From assembly GCA_016219185.1 (NCBI GenBank), contig JACRBZ010000066.1:62001-126000 (forward strand): a stretch of 64,000 nucleotides of DNA. The letters are read 5' to 3'. The translations under genes and the position numbers were made by a program. Source of the stretch: Deltaproteobacteria bacterium (GTDB lineage Bacteria > Desulfobacterota > Desulfobacteria > Desulfobacterales > Desulfatirhabdiaceae). The notes under the pieces were generated by a model that saw nothing but the letters and a program-made list of their open reading frames with translations, searched no databases and was not told the DNA's origin. Below are positions 47,776 through 58,305 of this stretch, piece by piece (position 1 is the stretch's first letter; every line of letters starts with the position of its first letter).

Positions 47776-50031
47776 ATGACATTTCGAACCCTTAGACGCA
47801 TTATCCTGGCACTTTTTCTGGCTGTCTTATGTTCCGGAACCGGTTTATTTCTGATGATGCGCAATCCATCGGTGCAGCGCTACGGACTCACTCGGATTTC
47901 ACGGGAAATCGGCTATGACCTGAATGCCGGAAGCATGGGTTTGAGCTTGGGAATAAAACCCGGCATCCGTGTTCAGGACATTCAGGTCAGCACAAAGCAG
48001 GGAAAGGTGTTGCTGTCCGCATCCGTTCTTACCCTTACCCCGCATCTTTCCGATCTTTTTCTTTCAGGCGCCGGGACCTTTTTTTCCGGGTCTGTTGAAG
48101 CCAGAAACCTGAGGTTTCAACTGGATGAATCCGGTGGAATCAAAGATTATGCCCTGCCTCAAGTTGTTTTTCAGGGGAAATATGACCTGAACAAGCGGCT
48201 GCTGCAGATCGCATCCCTGAAAATCATCACTCCCGAGACATCCTTGTCGGCAACAGGACATGTTCAGCTCAGCCCCACAGCATCTCCTTATCTGGACCTG
48301 TCCGTTTCCAGCCCGTTTATGACGGTTGATACCTTAAAATCCCTGCTTCCGGCGCTGCTGCTCCCCGAATGGATCGACCGCGAACTGCTTTCCGTGATTA
48401 AAAAAGGCGATATCCGAATGGATACTGTTTCGCTGAAGGGCGATCTGGAACAGATTAAAACCCTGGATCAACTGGAACATGCAAAGGTTCTGGGTTTGAA
48501 TCTGACCCTGCGAAACCTGGTGATGCAACGCCCTGATGGGAACACTCCGGAGCTTCGGGATGTCTTCTGCGCCTTAAGCATCAAGGACGGAGCGCTTTCA
48601 CTGGATGGCCTTTCCGGCCGCCTTTTGCAATCCGCTTTTCAAAACTCATCCGTTGACATTCCAAATATATACGCAGACCGCATGCATTATCTGACCAAGA
48701 CTGAAGCAAGCCTTAGCTTATCGGATGTGAATCATCTGAAAAACCTGTCGTTTTTTCCTGCGGATGTTCAGCAGGAAATCCGGGCGCTGCAAGAGATCGA
48801 CGGTACTGCCGACATCCGTGCATCGATTGAGTATGAAACCGGCCAGCCTTTTCCGAAAATCATCACCAGCGCCATCTCGCTGCAATCCATCAAGGTGGCT
48901 CACCCGCTGTTGCGGCTGCCGTTGATTCTCGAAACCGCTGCAATCGATTCGGAACCCGATCAACCCATGCAATTTTCAGGACGCGGATCCTGGGGAAAGA
49001 GCGAATTTCAGGTTCAGGGCACTGCCGATAGTACCTGTGAACACGTATCCGCAAGGGCAACCACCCGAGCGGATGTCAGGGAAGTGATTGAATTGGGGCT
49101 GCCGCATGCAGTGATCGGCGACTGGATTTACGGTCCGCTCGATGCCGAAGGTCTGTTGAGTAACGGTTGTGCAATCCTTGATTCTGCCAGGATCGATATG
49201 GGAAAAGGGTATCTGCGGTTCAAGGGCAGGCAGGCCAATTTGGGATTTGGCCGCCTTGCACCCGAAATGCATTGGATCGGTCATATTCATCTTGTTCAAG
49301 AACGGGCGCAAAACCTGATTCAACTGATTCACCCCGGTGCTGATTTGCTTGATGGCAGTGTCTCGGTGGAAGGTGTGTTGACACTGAAAAATTCAGACGG
49401 AACCGGCGCTTTTTCCGGATTGGACGGTCATGCCACATTGGTGGTGGAAAAAGGCTGGATTCGCCAGAACAATGTCATTTTGAATGCGCTGGCCCTGATC
49501 AGTCTGGAGAATATTTTCAAACCGGGCACATCCGGAGTTCAGGATGGGCGGCTCTATTTTGATCGGATTGAAGGAGATATCGAAATTGAAAAGGGGAAGA
49601 TTCTGGTTCAGAATCTGACCTTGAAAAGCCCTGCGATAAATGTTGCTGGAGCCGGAACCATTGACCTGAATCGGGATCATCTCCAGCTCAGGATCGGGCT
49701 TGAACCCTTGGGGATGGCGGACAAACTTGTCAGCAGTATCCCGGTAATCGGAAATATTCTGACTGGAAAAGAAAAATCCCTCATCGTGTATTCCCTGGAT
49801 GTTACCGGCTCGCTGTCAAATCCACAGATCAAAAATGTTCCCATGAAAAACCTGGGGGAAAGCGCTCTTGGATATCTTGAACGGTTGGTGTATACCCCGG
49901 AACGCATCATGAAGTCCTTGAAATCCCTGAAGGGCCCTGCCCGGCCGGTTTTTCCGGATTACCATGCGGAATTTGATCGGATGGCTCCCGGACCCTGTCC
50001 CCCGTCTCCTATCATATCTGTTCCCAGGTGA
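47776..50031 (+). CDS. AsmA-like C-terminal-domain protein
   Basis: MTFRTLRRIILALFLAVLCSGTGLFLMM; long beta-rich protein with GAGTIDLNRDHLQLRIGLEPLGMADKLVSSIPVIGNILTG; RBS aggagg. Confidence 0.8.
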   Translation: MTFRTLRRIILALFLAVLCSGTGLFLMMRNPSVQRYGLTRISREIGYDLNAGSMGLSLGIKPGIRVQDIQVSTKQGKVLLSASVLTLTPHLSDLFLSGAGTFFSGSVEARNLRFQLDESGGIKDYALPQVVFQGKYDLNKRLLQIASLKIITPETSLSATGHVQLSPTASPYLDLSVSSPFMTVDTLKSLLPALLLPEWIDRELLSVIKKGDIRMDTVSLKGDLEQIKTLDQLEHAKVLGLNLTLRNLVMQRPDGNTPELRDVFCALSIKDGALSLDGLSGRLLQSAFQNSSVDIPNIYADRMHYLTKTEASLSLSDVNHLKNLSFFPADVQQEIRALQEIDGTADIRASIEYETGQPFPKIITSAISLQSIKVAHPLLRLPLILETAAIDSEPDQPMQFSGRGSWGKSEFQVQGTADSTCEHVSARATTRADVREVIELGLPHAVIGDWIYGPLDAEGLLSNGCAILDSARIDMGKGYLRFKGRQANLGFGRLAPEMHWIGHIHLVQERAQNLIQLIHPGADLLDGSVSVEGVLTLKNSDGTGAFSGLDGHATLVVEKGWIRQNNVILNALALISLENIFKPGTSGVQDGRLYFDRIEGDIEIEKGKILVQNLTLKSPAINVAGAGTIDLNRDHLQLRIGLEPLGMADKLVSSIPVIGNILTGKEKSLIVYSLDVTGSLSNPQIKNVPMKNLGESALGYLERLVYTPERIMKSLKSLKGPARPVFPDYHAEFDRMAPGPCPPSPIISVPR

Positions 50032-51829
50032 CCCGGAGGACTTCCTGATAGGTGGTTTCACCTCCCAGGAGCTTTTTAACGGCATTCTCCCTGAGGGAGA
50101 TCATTCCCTGAGAAATGGCCTCATGCCTCAGGACATCCAAATCCACATTGCTGTTTGTCAGGCGTTTCATGGCCTCTGAATACGCCAAAACCTCATAGAT
50201 GGCGACTCTTCCATGATAACCGGTTCCTCGGCAGCGATCGCAGCCCTTTCCTCGGAACAGACGGATGATTCCGCTCCGGCGGGTTGCAAGACCCATTTGC
50301 AGCAGTTCCGCGGCATCCATTTCAAAGGCTTCCTTGCAGTGAGGGCATATTTTTCGAACCAGTCGCTGGGACAGTATGCCCACCAGGGTTGCCTGAATCA
50401 GAAATGCCGGCACGCCGAGATCCAGCAGCCGGATGACGGTGGAAGGCGCATCGTTGGTGTGAATGGTCGACAACACGAGATGCCCGGTAAGGGCCGCCTG
50501 AATGGCATTCTGGGCGGTTTCCAGATCCCGCATTTCTCCGACCATGATGATGTCCGGGTCCTGTCTCAAAATGTTACGCAGAATCGTTGCAAAGGTGATT
50601 CCGATCGCAGGCTGCACCGCAATCTGGTTAAAATCCTCATGCACCATTTCAATAGGATCTTCAATGGTGGTAATGTTGAGGGTGGAGGAAGACAATTCCT
50701 TGAGCGTGGAATAGAGGGTGGTGGATTTTCCGCTTCCCGTTGGGCCGCAGACCAGCACAATTCCGTGGGGCAGCTTGATGAAATGGTTGTAGCGGATCAA
50801 ATCCGTTTGGCTGAACCCCAGTTTATCCAGATCCTGGAATAGAATGTCCGGATCCATGACGCGCATGACCACTTTTTCGCCAAATGCAACCGGAATCGTC
50901 GAAATACGGATTTCAACCTCTACTCCCGCCTTGCTGGTCTTGATTCTTCCATCCTGCGGCCGCCGTTTCTCGGACATATCCATACGGGAGAGATTTTTAA
51001 TGCGGCTGACAATTGCCGGATGCACGTTCCTGGGAAGCCGGTAAATGGTGTGAAGCAAACCGTCAATCCGCATCCGGACCAGACTGACATCCCGTTTGGG
51101 CTCGATGTGAATATCGCTTGCCCGCTGATCCAGCGCATAGGTGAACAAGTGATTGACGGCATTGATAATGTGCTGATCATTGGATGGAACCTCGTCCGCG
51201 GATTTCAAACGGACATACTGCTCCAGATTGCTCAGATCAACGCCGGTACTTCCAAAGCGGTTTTCGGCTTCTGAAATGAAATGCCTGAAGCCATAGAACT
51301 CACTGATGTACTTTATGATATCCGACCGGGAGCTGAAAACCACCTCCACCTTCATCTGGCTGGCGCGGGAAATATCATTGATGGCTTCATGGTCAAAGGG
51401 ATTGGCCATTGCAACGGTCAGGGTGTTATTCTGAATGGAAAGCGGCAGCATCAGGTTTTTGAAAGCAAATGACCGGGGAATGGTCGTTGTCACCTGGGTT
51501 AAATCCAGCTTCAGGGGGTCTATTTTCCGATAGGGAACCTGCCACGCTTCAGCCATGATCCGGCACAGGGTATCTTCGTCCAGAAGGCGTGAAGGAGAAT
51601 CCGCGCGGGTAAGGTTCAAGGATGCCAGCACATCAATGGCGGTCAGGGACGCGCTGTCTTTCTGGTGGTCCCCATTGCCGGACGGGGAGTGCTTTTTCTC
51701 AAGCTTCTGCAAAAGGCCATCATAATGCCTGCGTATTTCCCTTGCATTATGCTCGGAGATGGCCCCTTTCGTCAGCAATACTTTCAGGATATCATCAGGG
51801 GATGACAAACGCCGCGCTGCTATGGTCAT
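50012..51829 (-). CDS. GspE/PilB-family type II/IV pilus secretion ATPase
   Basis: VCGPTGSGKSTTLYSTLKEL, EDPIEMVHEDFNQIAV, LRQDPDIIMVGEMRDLETA, CPHCKEAF / GCDRCRGTGYHGR. Confidence 0.95.
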   Translation of the reverse strand: MTIAARRLSSPDDILKVLLTKGAISEHNAREIRRHYDGLLQKLEKKHSPSGNGDHQKDSASLTAIDVLASLNLTRADSPSRLLDEDTLCRIMAEAWQVPYRKIDPLKLDLTQVTTTIPRSFAFKNLMLPLSIQNNTLTVAMANPFDHEAINDISRASQMKVEVVFSSRSDIIKYISEFYGFRHFISEAENRFGSTGVDLSNLEQYVRLKSADEVPSNDQHIINAVNHLFTYALDQRASDIHIEPKRDVSLVRMRIDGLLHTIYRLPRNVHPAIVSRIKNLSRMDMSEKRRPQDGRIKTSKAGVEVEIRISTIPVAFGEKVVMRVMDPDILFQDLDKLGFSQTDLIRYNHFIKLPHGIVLVCGPTGSGKSTTLYSTLKELSSSTLNITTIEDPIEMVHEDFNQIAVQPAIGITFATILRNILRQDPDIIMVGEMRDLETAQNAIQAALTGHLVLSTIHTNDAPSTVIRLLDLGVPAFLIQATLVGILSQRLVRKICPHCKEAFEMDAAELLQMGLATRRSGIIRLFRGKGCDRCRGTGYHGRVAIYEVLAYSEAMKRLTNSNVDLDVLRHEAISQGMISLRENAVKKLLGGETTYQEVLRVTWEQI

Positions 51830-51831
51830 AT

Positions 51832-52065
51832 CTAATAGAGTCCAGTAACAATTTGAATCTTCTCGTTAAGCATCGCGATGAGTTCGGTGGGGAAATACAC
51901 AGCCTTTCCTTCAACCTTGGTGATTGGTGCGACGATGACCAGTGGACCACTTCGATTGGCTGCATCCGGTGAGATGATGACGCATGGACGGGTCTTTTTG
52001 ATTTCAGCTCCCATTGTCGGATCCAGGTTGGCCCAGTACACATCGCCTCTTTTAGGATAACTCAT
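51832..52065 (-). CDS. MazF/PemK-like toxin, short (possible internal deletion)
   Basis: MSYPKRGDVYWANLDPTMGAEIKKTRPCVIISPDAANRSGPLVIVAPIT..; 77 aa versus about 110 expected. Confidence 0.75.
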   Translation of the reverse strand: MSYPKRGDVYWANLDPTMGAEIKKTRPCVIISPDAANRSGPLVIVAPITKVEGKAVYFPTELIAMLNEKIQIVTGLY

Positions 52066-52310
52066 TTCCAATTCTCCAATGTGGAGTCCTCCCATTGTGA
52101 GTTCACTAAAAGATCTTCGGCGGCGGATTCCAGGCAAGCCTTTTCCAATTGCTGATAAGCCCATTCCTTTTTCAGGTCATGCAGGTAGCGTCGACACGCT
52201 TCTTCAAAAAACTCCCTTCGGGTTTTAAATGGATTCGATCGTTCGATCTCTTCCACTAAAGACTTATGAAAAAGCGTAGTGGTTTTTATCATTTCGTGGT
52301 TATGATGCAT
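52062..52310 (-). CDS. Ribbon-helix-helix antitoxin partner
   Basis: IKTTTLFHKSLVEEIERSNPFKTRREFFEEACRRYLHDLKKE; overlaps the toxin start. Confidence 0.7.
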   Translation of the reverse strand: MHHNHEMIKTTTLFHKSLVEEIERSNPFKTRREFFEEACRRYLHDLKKEWAYQQLEKACLESAAEDLLVNSQWEDSTLENWK

Positions 52311-52604
52311 TTTAATTAGACTCCCGAGTTAAGGTTGACGATGCCATATCTGGCTTCGAAACCTTCCAATTCTTCGGAAAAGCCAGATTCTTGGAAAAGG
52401 CAACATCTGCAATTCCGATCTTGAGTGCCAACTGGCTTAACATGTCGTATTAACCTACTCGTCATATAACTCAAATATATCACAGGGCACCAAAGAATCA
52501 AGAAGCTGTTCATCGGCCGTGTCAGAACTGGCGGATTCGAAAAGAATTCCTTATTCCTCCTATTCGAATCCACTGATTATATATTACACGGTATCGGGCT
52601 GGGT

Positions 52605-53231
52605 TTATGGGGATAACGGTTGGGGGGGTTGAGGCGCAGGGGCCAGCCGTTTTTTGACACTCGCGTCAAAGGTGTCGGCTTCTTTTTGAAATACGGCCCG
52701 CCGCTTTTCATAGTCATCCACCCGCACATCCAGGGCGCTCACTTTTTCATTATAGGCCTTGATGGCGGCATTTCCGGAAAGGGTTTTCCTTTCTTCGGAA
52801 AGGGCCAGCGATTCTTTTACGAACTGAGCATTTTCTGCGTCCAAGGCGGTTTTGATTTTCAGAAGCTGGTCAATCCGGGACGGATCAGTCGAAATATCCT
52901 CTGATTGCGATGAGTCCGCAGCCGAATCGCCGCTCTGAGGTTTTTCCGACATCTTCAGGTTCTGACCGTTCGTGGTGTTTCGGCCAGAAGGTTGTTCAGC
53001 CGCTGAAGGTACGGCAGGGGAGGGCGCGTTTTCATAAACAGATATCCCCTGCCGCTGTTTTTCCGGAACATCGGCAAGATTGTCCGTAAAGCGGATCACC
53101 CCGCCGGCATCCTTATACCGGTACATCTCCGCCCAAATCGGATGTGATGAAAGGAACACTCCCATCATTGCGATGAGAGCAAAACGTTTCATTCTCCAAG
53201 AACTCCGAGCAATAAAGCTCAACACCATCAT
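52605..53231 (-). CDS. DUF4124-domain protein
   Basis: WAEMYRYKDAGGVIRFTDNLADVPEKQR followed by a coiled-coil-like region. Confidence 0.8.
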   Translation of the reverse strand: MMVLSFIARSSWRMKRFALIAMMGVFLSSHPIWAEMYRYKDAGGVIRFTDNLADVPEKQRQGISVYENAPSPAVPSAAEQPSGRNTTNGQNLKMSEKPQSGDSAADSSQSEDISTDPSRIDQLLKIKTALDAENAQFVKESLALSEERKTLSGNAAIKAYNEKVSALDVRVDDYEKRRAVFQKEADTFDASVKKRLAPAPQPPQPLSP

Positions 53232-53244
53232 GTAAGCGATCTCC

Positions 53245-53643
53245 TCAGTTGGCGGGGTCAGTTGAGTGAGGTGACATTTTTTTAATGCTTTCAGCCTTGA
53301 TAGCGCCCCCGGAAAGTATAACCCCTTTCACCAGCACCCGTTGTCCTTTCGTGAAATCGTCTAATTTAATTTCTCCATCATTTTGATCCAGCAACGCTGT
53401 CTTGAACTTACTTCCCGCAATGAACTTTGTAATAACAATTCGTTTTTCCCCGACAATTATAAAGGATTCTTTCTGATTTACTTCCATCACCAATGCATTG
53501 ATTGTAACATCCTCCGCATCATCAGGATCGATCGTCGAGTCTGTGGCTGCAGTCGAAGGATTCAGGTAAAAAAATCCCAATATCCATACGGTCAGCAATC
53601 CCAATAAAAAAACATTTCTAAAGGTTCTTTTACAAAAATTCAT
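53245..53643 (-). CDS. Hypothetical exported protein
   Basis: 132 aa with N-terminal hydrophobic segment; between DUF4124 and pilY1 on the same strand. Confidence 0.6.
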   Translation of the reverse strand: MNFCKRTFRNVFLLGLLTVWILGFFYLNPSTAATDSTIDPDDAEDVTINALVMEVNQKESFIIVGEKRIVITKFIAGSKFKTALLDQNDGEIKLDDFTKGQRVLVKGVILSGGAIKAESIKKMSPHSTDPAN

Positions 53644-53655
53644 TAACCCCTCCCC

Positions 53656-56637
53656 CTATTGTAAAATCTGGCGCCAATAATACATGTTCATATCCGTTGT
53701 TGCTACTGGAGTTTCGGTTCTAACACCGCCTTCGGTACCGGTAAAAATTTTTGATATTCCGCCGGGAAGTATGGCAACAAACGGAGATGACGCAATGGAA
53801 GTTCCAATCACTTTACTGCGATCTGTTTTGCCCTTCTCTACAACATTGCCATCAGCATCCTGCTCTACCGCAGTGCTGTAGTTATAGACAGCAGCTCCAG
53901 TACGATAATTGAGGGCATAGAATCTCGATTGTCCTCTTCCGGCAGCGGCGGCACATGGATCGGAAGTGGAAACGGCGCCGGTTTCAGGTGTATAGGTCGT
54001 AAAATATAACACACCACCAAAGATGGTCACTGAAGATGTCATCTTCTCACCTGGATTTTCCAATCGAATATACCAACCTTTTGAATTCTCAAGTGCAACC
54101 TGAGTCGCTGCCTGCTGTACCGCAGTACCCAACACGATCAGGTCGTCGGTAACATCCGTCAAATCGGATTCGGTGAACGTGGCAGGGGCTGGCGTTTTCC
54201 ATTCGTTTTTGATGCCGTATATCCGATTGACGACAGTAGTGTCATTAGGATGTTCCCTGTCGCCGGTGCCGAAGAAAATCATATCTCCATAAATTTCTTT
54301 CTCCGCATCCGGTGCATAAAATATCTTTCTTTTAACATTATCCACGGCTGATGCTGAAAAAAGAGTTCTCTTGGACCAGGTGCCGCTTCCAGCGTCGTCC
54401 TCAAAGGCAAACATCTTTCCGGCAAGGTCCCCTGCATAGACTCTATTGACATAGCCGTCCCCATCGCTGTCAAATCCGGACACATCCACAATACAGTTGG
54501 TCATGTCAGTATTATTTCCAGCATTCACATTCAGGTTGCCGACCGTTCCATCGGAAACTCTTAAGGTAAACACTGCTCTGCCCTTCGTGTCGGAAGCCGC
54601 GGGAATGGCTGCATCCTGGTTGACGTCATACCCTCCGGCCATTAAAAACACCGTATCGTATCCGCTGCTGGATGTTTTGATCTTGGCGATGGCGGGGGTG
54701 CTCCACGATTGGCCAAGTGGCGCGGTGCTGCCCAGGAGATTTGGATTTATCTGGTAACGAAAAGAGGGAGATGCCGGGTCTGTGACAGTCAGCGCGTAGT
54801 AGTTAGATCCTCCCCGACGCTCTCCAAAAAAGAGAATCTTCTGACTGGTGTCCGTGTATAATACCGGCGAACCATCCACAAAATAGTCGTGAGTGGTGGT
54901 GGAATCTGAAAGCATTTTCAAACGACTAAGCTGATCCGGCGGTATGAACCCCCACTGTTCAGCGCCGGTACTGTCATTAAAAGCGTGCATCATGCCGTCA
55001 TTGCTTCCCGCAAAAATATATGAATCGGATGCATACTGAACAACCAAGGGCTGAGAATGAAGAATGTCGCCCAATATCCAGGTCCGGTTGGTGCCGATAA
55101 TATCGGTGATCACGGCGGTTCTTTCCGTGCTGCTTGTCACATCCAGATCAGTGGCAGTAAGGGCGGTATTGGTTTCAGAAAAAGCATTGGACACATCTGT
55201 AAGAGATGTTTTGGTTCCTTTATAGGTATAAAGATTCCGGGTGGCCTGATCCTGAAGGACCGCTCCGACGCCTCCTTTGACAACATTCGGACCATCAGCC
55301 GAACTTGACCAGTATGATTTGGCATTATCCTTGATAGAACCGTCGGAAAGTGTAGCGATAACGCTGTTCGCATCAACTATTTCACCGGACGAATCCAAGC
55401 CGTATTTTTTGATGTTTCCCACCCATCTGCCGTCTTGCTGGGGCTTAAAGAAGCCCAGGTAAAGCTTGTCCCCTGCGTAGGTTCGGTTCATCTTGCTGAC
55501 TGGTACCACCGGCGAGACAAACACGGCATTTACATCGGCTATGGCGGAAATAATATCCTTAAACGCATTCTGAAGTCCGGAGGCGCTGTATGCGGTGTAG
55601 TATTTTCCGCCACCGTTGTCTGCCGTATCCTGCAACAACTGCTGGGCGCTCGTAAACCCGATGGTATAGGTGATGATATTCTGGCGTTCAAATGAACTTC
55701 CCGCAGCCCCCAGGTCGGATCGGATATCGTTAACATACAAATACTTAGCAACATCATCCAGGTAATCCGTACCGTAGTCGGCATAACTACCCGGATCCTT
55801 ACCGTCTTTGTCGTAATCGCCGATTTTATCGCCGTTAATATACAGGCTATTAGTGAGCTTGGGAGAGTTGTCATAGGTTGGTTCGCCGTCTGTCATAAGG
55901 ATAATGTAATTCTTCTGGCACGTGTATTGTATGGGGCTGGTATAGGTGGTATTGCTGTTAAACCAACTGGGCTTGCCCGCAAAATACAGTCCGGCCTCGG
56001 CCAGCGTCTCGGCAAGAGGGGTCCAACCATCGGCCGTAAGGTTAGCGATGGCAGTGGTCAGTTCCGCTTTGCTCGCTCCGATTTCCTTTACGATTCGCCC
56101 GCCACTATTAGTTTCACTGCTATTATAATTGAACCGCATGAGTCCAAACCGCACGTTATCCGTGTCATTGATAAGGTTGGTGATCACCTCCTTGGCCACG
56201 TCAATCCGAGTCCTTAAGCTTGAACCGCCAGCCTTATCGTAATTGAGATAGTTTCCCATATACAGTGTCTTTTTGCCTCCTGTGCACGAGAGGTCGCTGG
56301 TTTTGATATTCATACTCACAGTACCTAATGTTTGCAAGTTGTTTACACCCGTGCAAGAAATATTGGCGATGTTATTTGTGAGTAAAGTTTTATAGCTCCC
56401 ATAATAGACCGAATTTGTGGTGTAGGTTCCGGAATAAATTTTATTGGGGTCATAATACTCTCCGGGCACGTCTTTGGTTGACATGCTGCCCGACGAGTCA
56501 AAAATAATAAGTATGTTGGGCTGTACAGAGGTTGTTATCGTTCCATAAATATCGGTGTCGTCTGCCCGGACGATGGCCGTAGGTCCGGATAGACACAATG
56601 CAAGAATAAGGATTGCTATTGATATGACTTTTTTCAT
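53656..56637 (-). CDS. PilY1/PilC-type pilus tip-associated protein with VWA domain
   Basis: 993 aa; signal peptide, ILIIFDSSGSMST MIDAS-like, YIILMTDGEPTYD, C-terminal beta-propeller-like VFAGSNDGMMHAF-type motif (YIFAGSNDGMMHAFND). Confidence 0.93.
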   Translation of the reverse strand: MKKVISIAILILALCLSGPTAIVRADDTDIYGTITTSVQPNILIIFDSSGSMSTKDVPGEYYDPNKIYSGTYTTNSVYYGSYKTLLTNNIANISCTGVNNLQTLGTVSMNIKTSDLSCTGGKKTLYMGNYLNYDKAGGSSLRTRIDVAKEVITNLINDTDNVRFGLMRFNYNSSETNSGGRIVKEIGASKAELTTAIANLTADGWTPLAETLAEAGLYFAGKPSWFNSNTTYTSPIQYTCQKNYIILMTDGEPTYDNSPKLTNSLYINGDKIGDYDKDGKDPGSYADYGTDYLDDVAKYLYVNDIRSDLGAAGSSFERQNIITYTIGFTSAQQLLQDTADNGGGKYYTAYSASGLQNAFKDIISAIADVNAVFVSPVVPVSKMNRTYAGDKLYLGFFKPQQDGRWVGNIKKYGLDSSGEIVDANSVIATLSDGSIKDNAKSYWSSSADGPNVVKGGVGAVLQDQATRNLYTYKGTKTSLTDVSNAFSETNTALTATDLDVTSSTERTAVITDIIGTNRTWILGDILHSQPLVVQYASDSYIFAGSNDGMMHAFNDSTGAEQWGFIPPDQLSRLKMLSDSTTTHDYFVDGSPVLYTDTSQKILFFGERRGGSNYYALTVTDPASPSFRYQINPNLLGSTAPLGQSWSTPAIAKIKTSSSGYDTVFLMAGGYDVNQDAAIPAASDTKGRAVFTLRVSDGTVGNLNVNAGNNTDMTNCIVDVSGFDSDGDGYVNRVYAGDLAGKMFAFEDDAGSGTWSKRTLFSASAVDNVKRKIFYAPDAEKEIYGDMIFFGTGDREHPNDTTVVNRIYGIKNEWKTPAPATFTESDLTDVTDDLIVLGTAVQQAATQVALENSKGWYIRLENPGEKMTSSVTIFGGVLYFTTYTPETGAVSTSDPCAAAAGRGQSRFYALNYRTGAAVYNYSTAVEQDADGNVVEKGKTDRSKVIGTSIASSPFVAILPGGISKIFTGTEGGVRTETPVATTDMNMYYWRQILQ

Positions 56638-56698
56638 GATACATCCTCTGCAATAGAGATGATTGAAGATATATAGCGCTATTCTGGCTTGTCTGCCT

Positions 56699-57241
56699 TT
56701 AAAATTTGTTAAAAACCTTCCACACCCCTGCTTGTACCTGGGTATTTCCGGGTATCGAAGTCACCGTAACACCATACCGGTGTACTTCAAACTTCCCCAT
56801 ACTGTACCCTGACCCGGCCGGAGGGGGGCCGGTGTGCGAACTTGTGGGAAGACTGTTGGCAGCCGAACTCAGGCCGGCAACAGGCGTTCCTGTCTTTTCG
56901 ATATCTCGGATTTCCGCTATGGCATCATTTGTTCCGCCATTAAAGTTTACGGCGGTCGTGAAATTTGCCGTTGTTTGGCTCGCAAGCAGATAGGCATTGG
57001 TCAGCCAAACATTAGAGCGCTCCAGCGTATCGAGAAGTCCGCCTTCAGCTTTATAAAACTCATCCACAAGTCGCCTTTCGTTGGAAGCAAGCTGTACCTC
57101 CGTAGTCGATGTTTGTGTGGCACCAATGCCTAAAATAGTAATTATGGCCAGCATCAATAGGACAATGACCATTGCCATGCCGTTTTCATTATTCAATGTA
57201 TTTTTAACTGTTGCTGCCATAACATTCCTCCCAAAATCCAA
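56699..57241 (-). CDS. PilX-like minor pilin/assembly protein
   Basis: NENGMAMVIVLLMLAIITILGIGATQTSTTEVQLASNERRLVDEFYKAEGGL. Confidence 0.85.
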   Translation of the reverse strand: MDFGRNVMAATVKNTLNNENGMAMVIVLLMLAIITILGIGATQTSTTEVQLASNERRLVDEFYKAEGGLLDTLERSNVWLTNAYLLASQTTANFTTAVNFNGGTNDAIAEIRDIEKTGTPVAGLSSAANSLPTSSHTGPPPAGSGYSMGKFEVHRYGVTVTSIPGNTQVQAGVWKVFNKF

Positions 57242-57862
57242 TTACATCCCCAGGTTCCTGCAACTGATCCGGGTTTGCAGCGTTCTGGAAATATCCTTTC
57301 TTTTATAATCCTTGCCCTGACAGGTGATGGAAATATCCACCGTTCGGATGTTGGCCAGATTGGAAGCTGACACGGGCAGGACGATGGCAATGCCGTCGAC
57401 ATCCCGATATATGAACGATAAGGCGCTCACATTGTCGATCAGGGTCTCTGTCGCCGGAGGTGGCGGTGTGCCAAGATCGGCCCCTTCATAAAGACAGAGC
57501 CTGTTGCCATCATACTCATAAGTCAGACGTTCACGATTGATATTCTCAATAGCCCCATTCATATTTCTGTCTGCGGTAAACCGGATTTTGGTGGCCGTGG
57601 CTGCTTCGATGCCCGCTACGGCAGTGCCCATCGGATCCAGCCCGGCTATCCGGATATCTCTGACCATGAAATCAAGGCCGATACGCGCCCGTTGCTGCGT
57701 ATCGGTAACAGCGTCCTGGGTGAAATACGTCTGATTGGCAGAGAAAAAAATGCCGTAAATGGCTCCCATAACAATGCCTGTCATGGCAATGGCGATCATA
57801 ACTTCTATAAGGGTAAAACCCTTCGGGTTGGATTTGCATAATCGGTGTGGTTTATTTCCCAT
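57242..57862 (-). CDS. PilW-family minor pilin
   Basis: PKGFTLIEVMIAIAMTGIVMGAIYGIFFSANQTYFTQDAVTDTQQRARIGLDFMVRDIRIAG. Confidence 0.9.
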   Translation of the reverse strand: MGNKPHRLCKSNPKGFTLIEVMIAIAMTGIVMGAIYGIFFSANQTYFTQDAVTDTQQRARIGLDFMVRDIRIAGLDPMGTAVAGIEAATATKIRFTADRNMNGAIENINRERLTYEYDGNRLCLYEGADLGTPPPPATETLIDNVSALSFIYRDVDGIAIVLPVSASNLANIRTVDISITCQGKDYKRKDISRTLQTRISCRNLGM

Positions 57863-58305
57863 CAGGTTCCGCCTCCTCTTGTGATGGTGCTCATCACCAC
57901 GGTGCGGTTGTTCCAGGCAACTGTAACATTTATCAGTTGCGAAAAAGGCGTATTATTAACAATCGTCCAGGTTCGGGTGAAGATTCCGCCATTCTGACCC
58001 CTTTCGTTAATGGGATTATTTGGATCGGCATAAGCTCCAGCCGTCAGGGCAGGAGAGCCAAAATCCGCGATTTTTAAAGTCTCGGTCTGCATCTGGGCCA
58101 GCATCGTCGCCGTGGAATATGCATTTCCGACTCTGTTGCTGCTGCTTGCAGTTATCAGCAGGTTCGCTACTGCCAGCAGGCCTATAGCAAAGATAGAAAT
58201 AGCGATCAGAATTTCCAAAATCGAAAAACCGTTTTCGCCTGACAATTTTTTTTCATCTAAAAAAAATGAGTTGTTATTGATCAACATTTTCCCAAGGCCC
58301 CCCAA
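57862..58305 (-). CDS. PilV-family minor pilin
   Basis: ENGFSILEILIAISIFAIGLLAVANLLITASSSNRVGNAYSTATMLAQMQTE. Confidence 0.9.
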   Translation of the reverse strand: MGGLGKMLINNNSFFLDEKKLSGENGFSILEILIAISIFAIGLLAVANLLITASSSNRVGNAYSTATMLAQMQTETLKIADFGSPALTAGAYADPNNPINERGQNGGIFTRTWTIVNNTPFSQLINVTVAWNNRTVVMSTITRGGGT

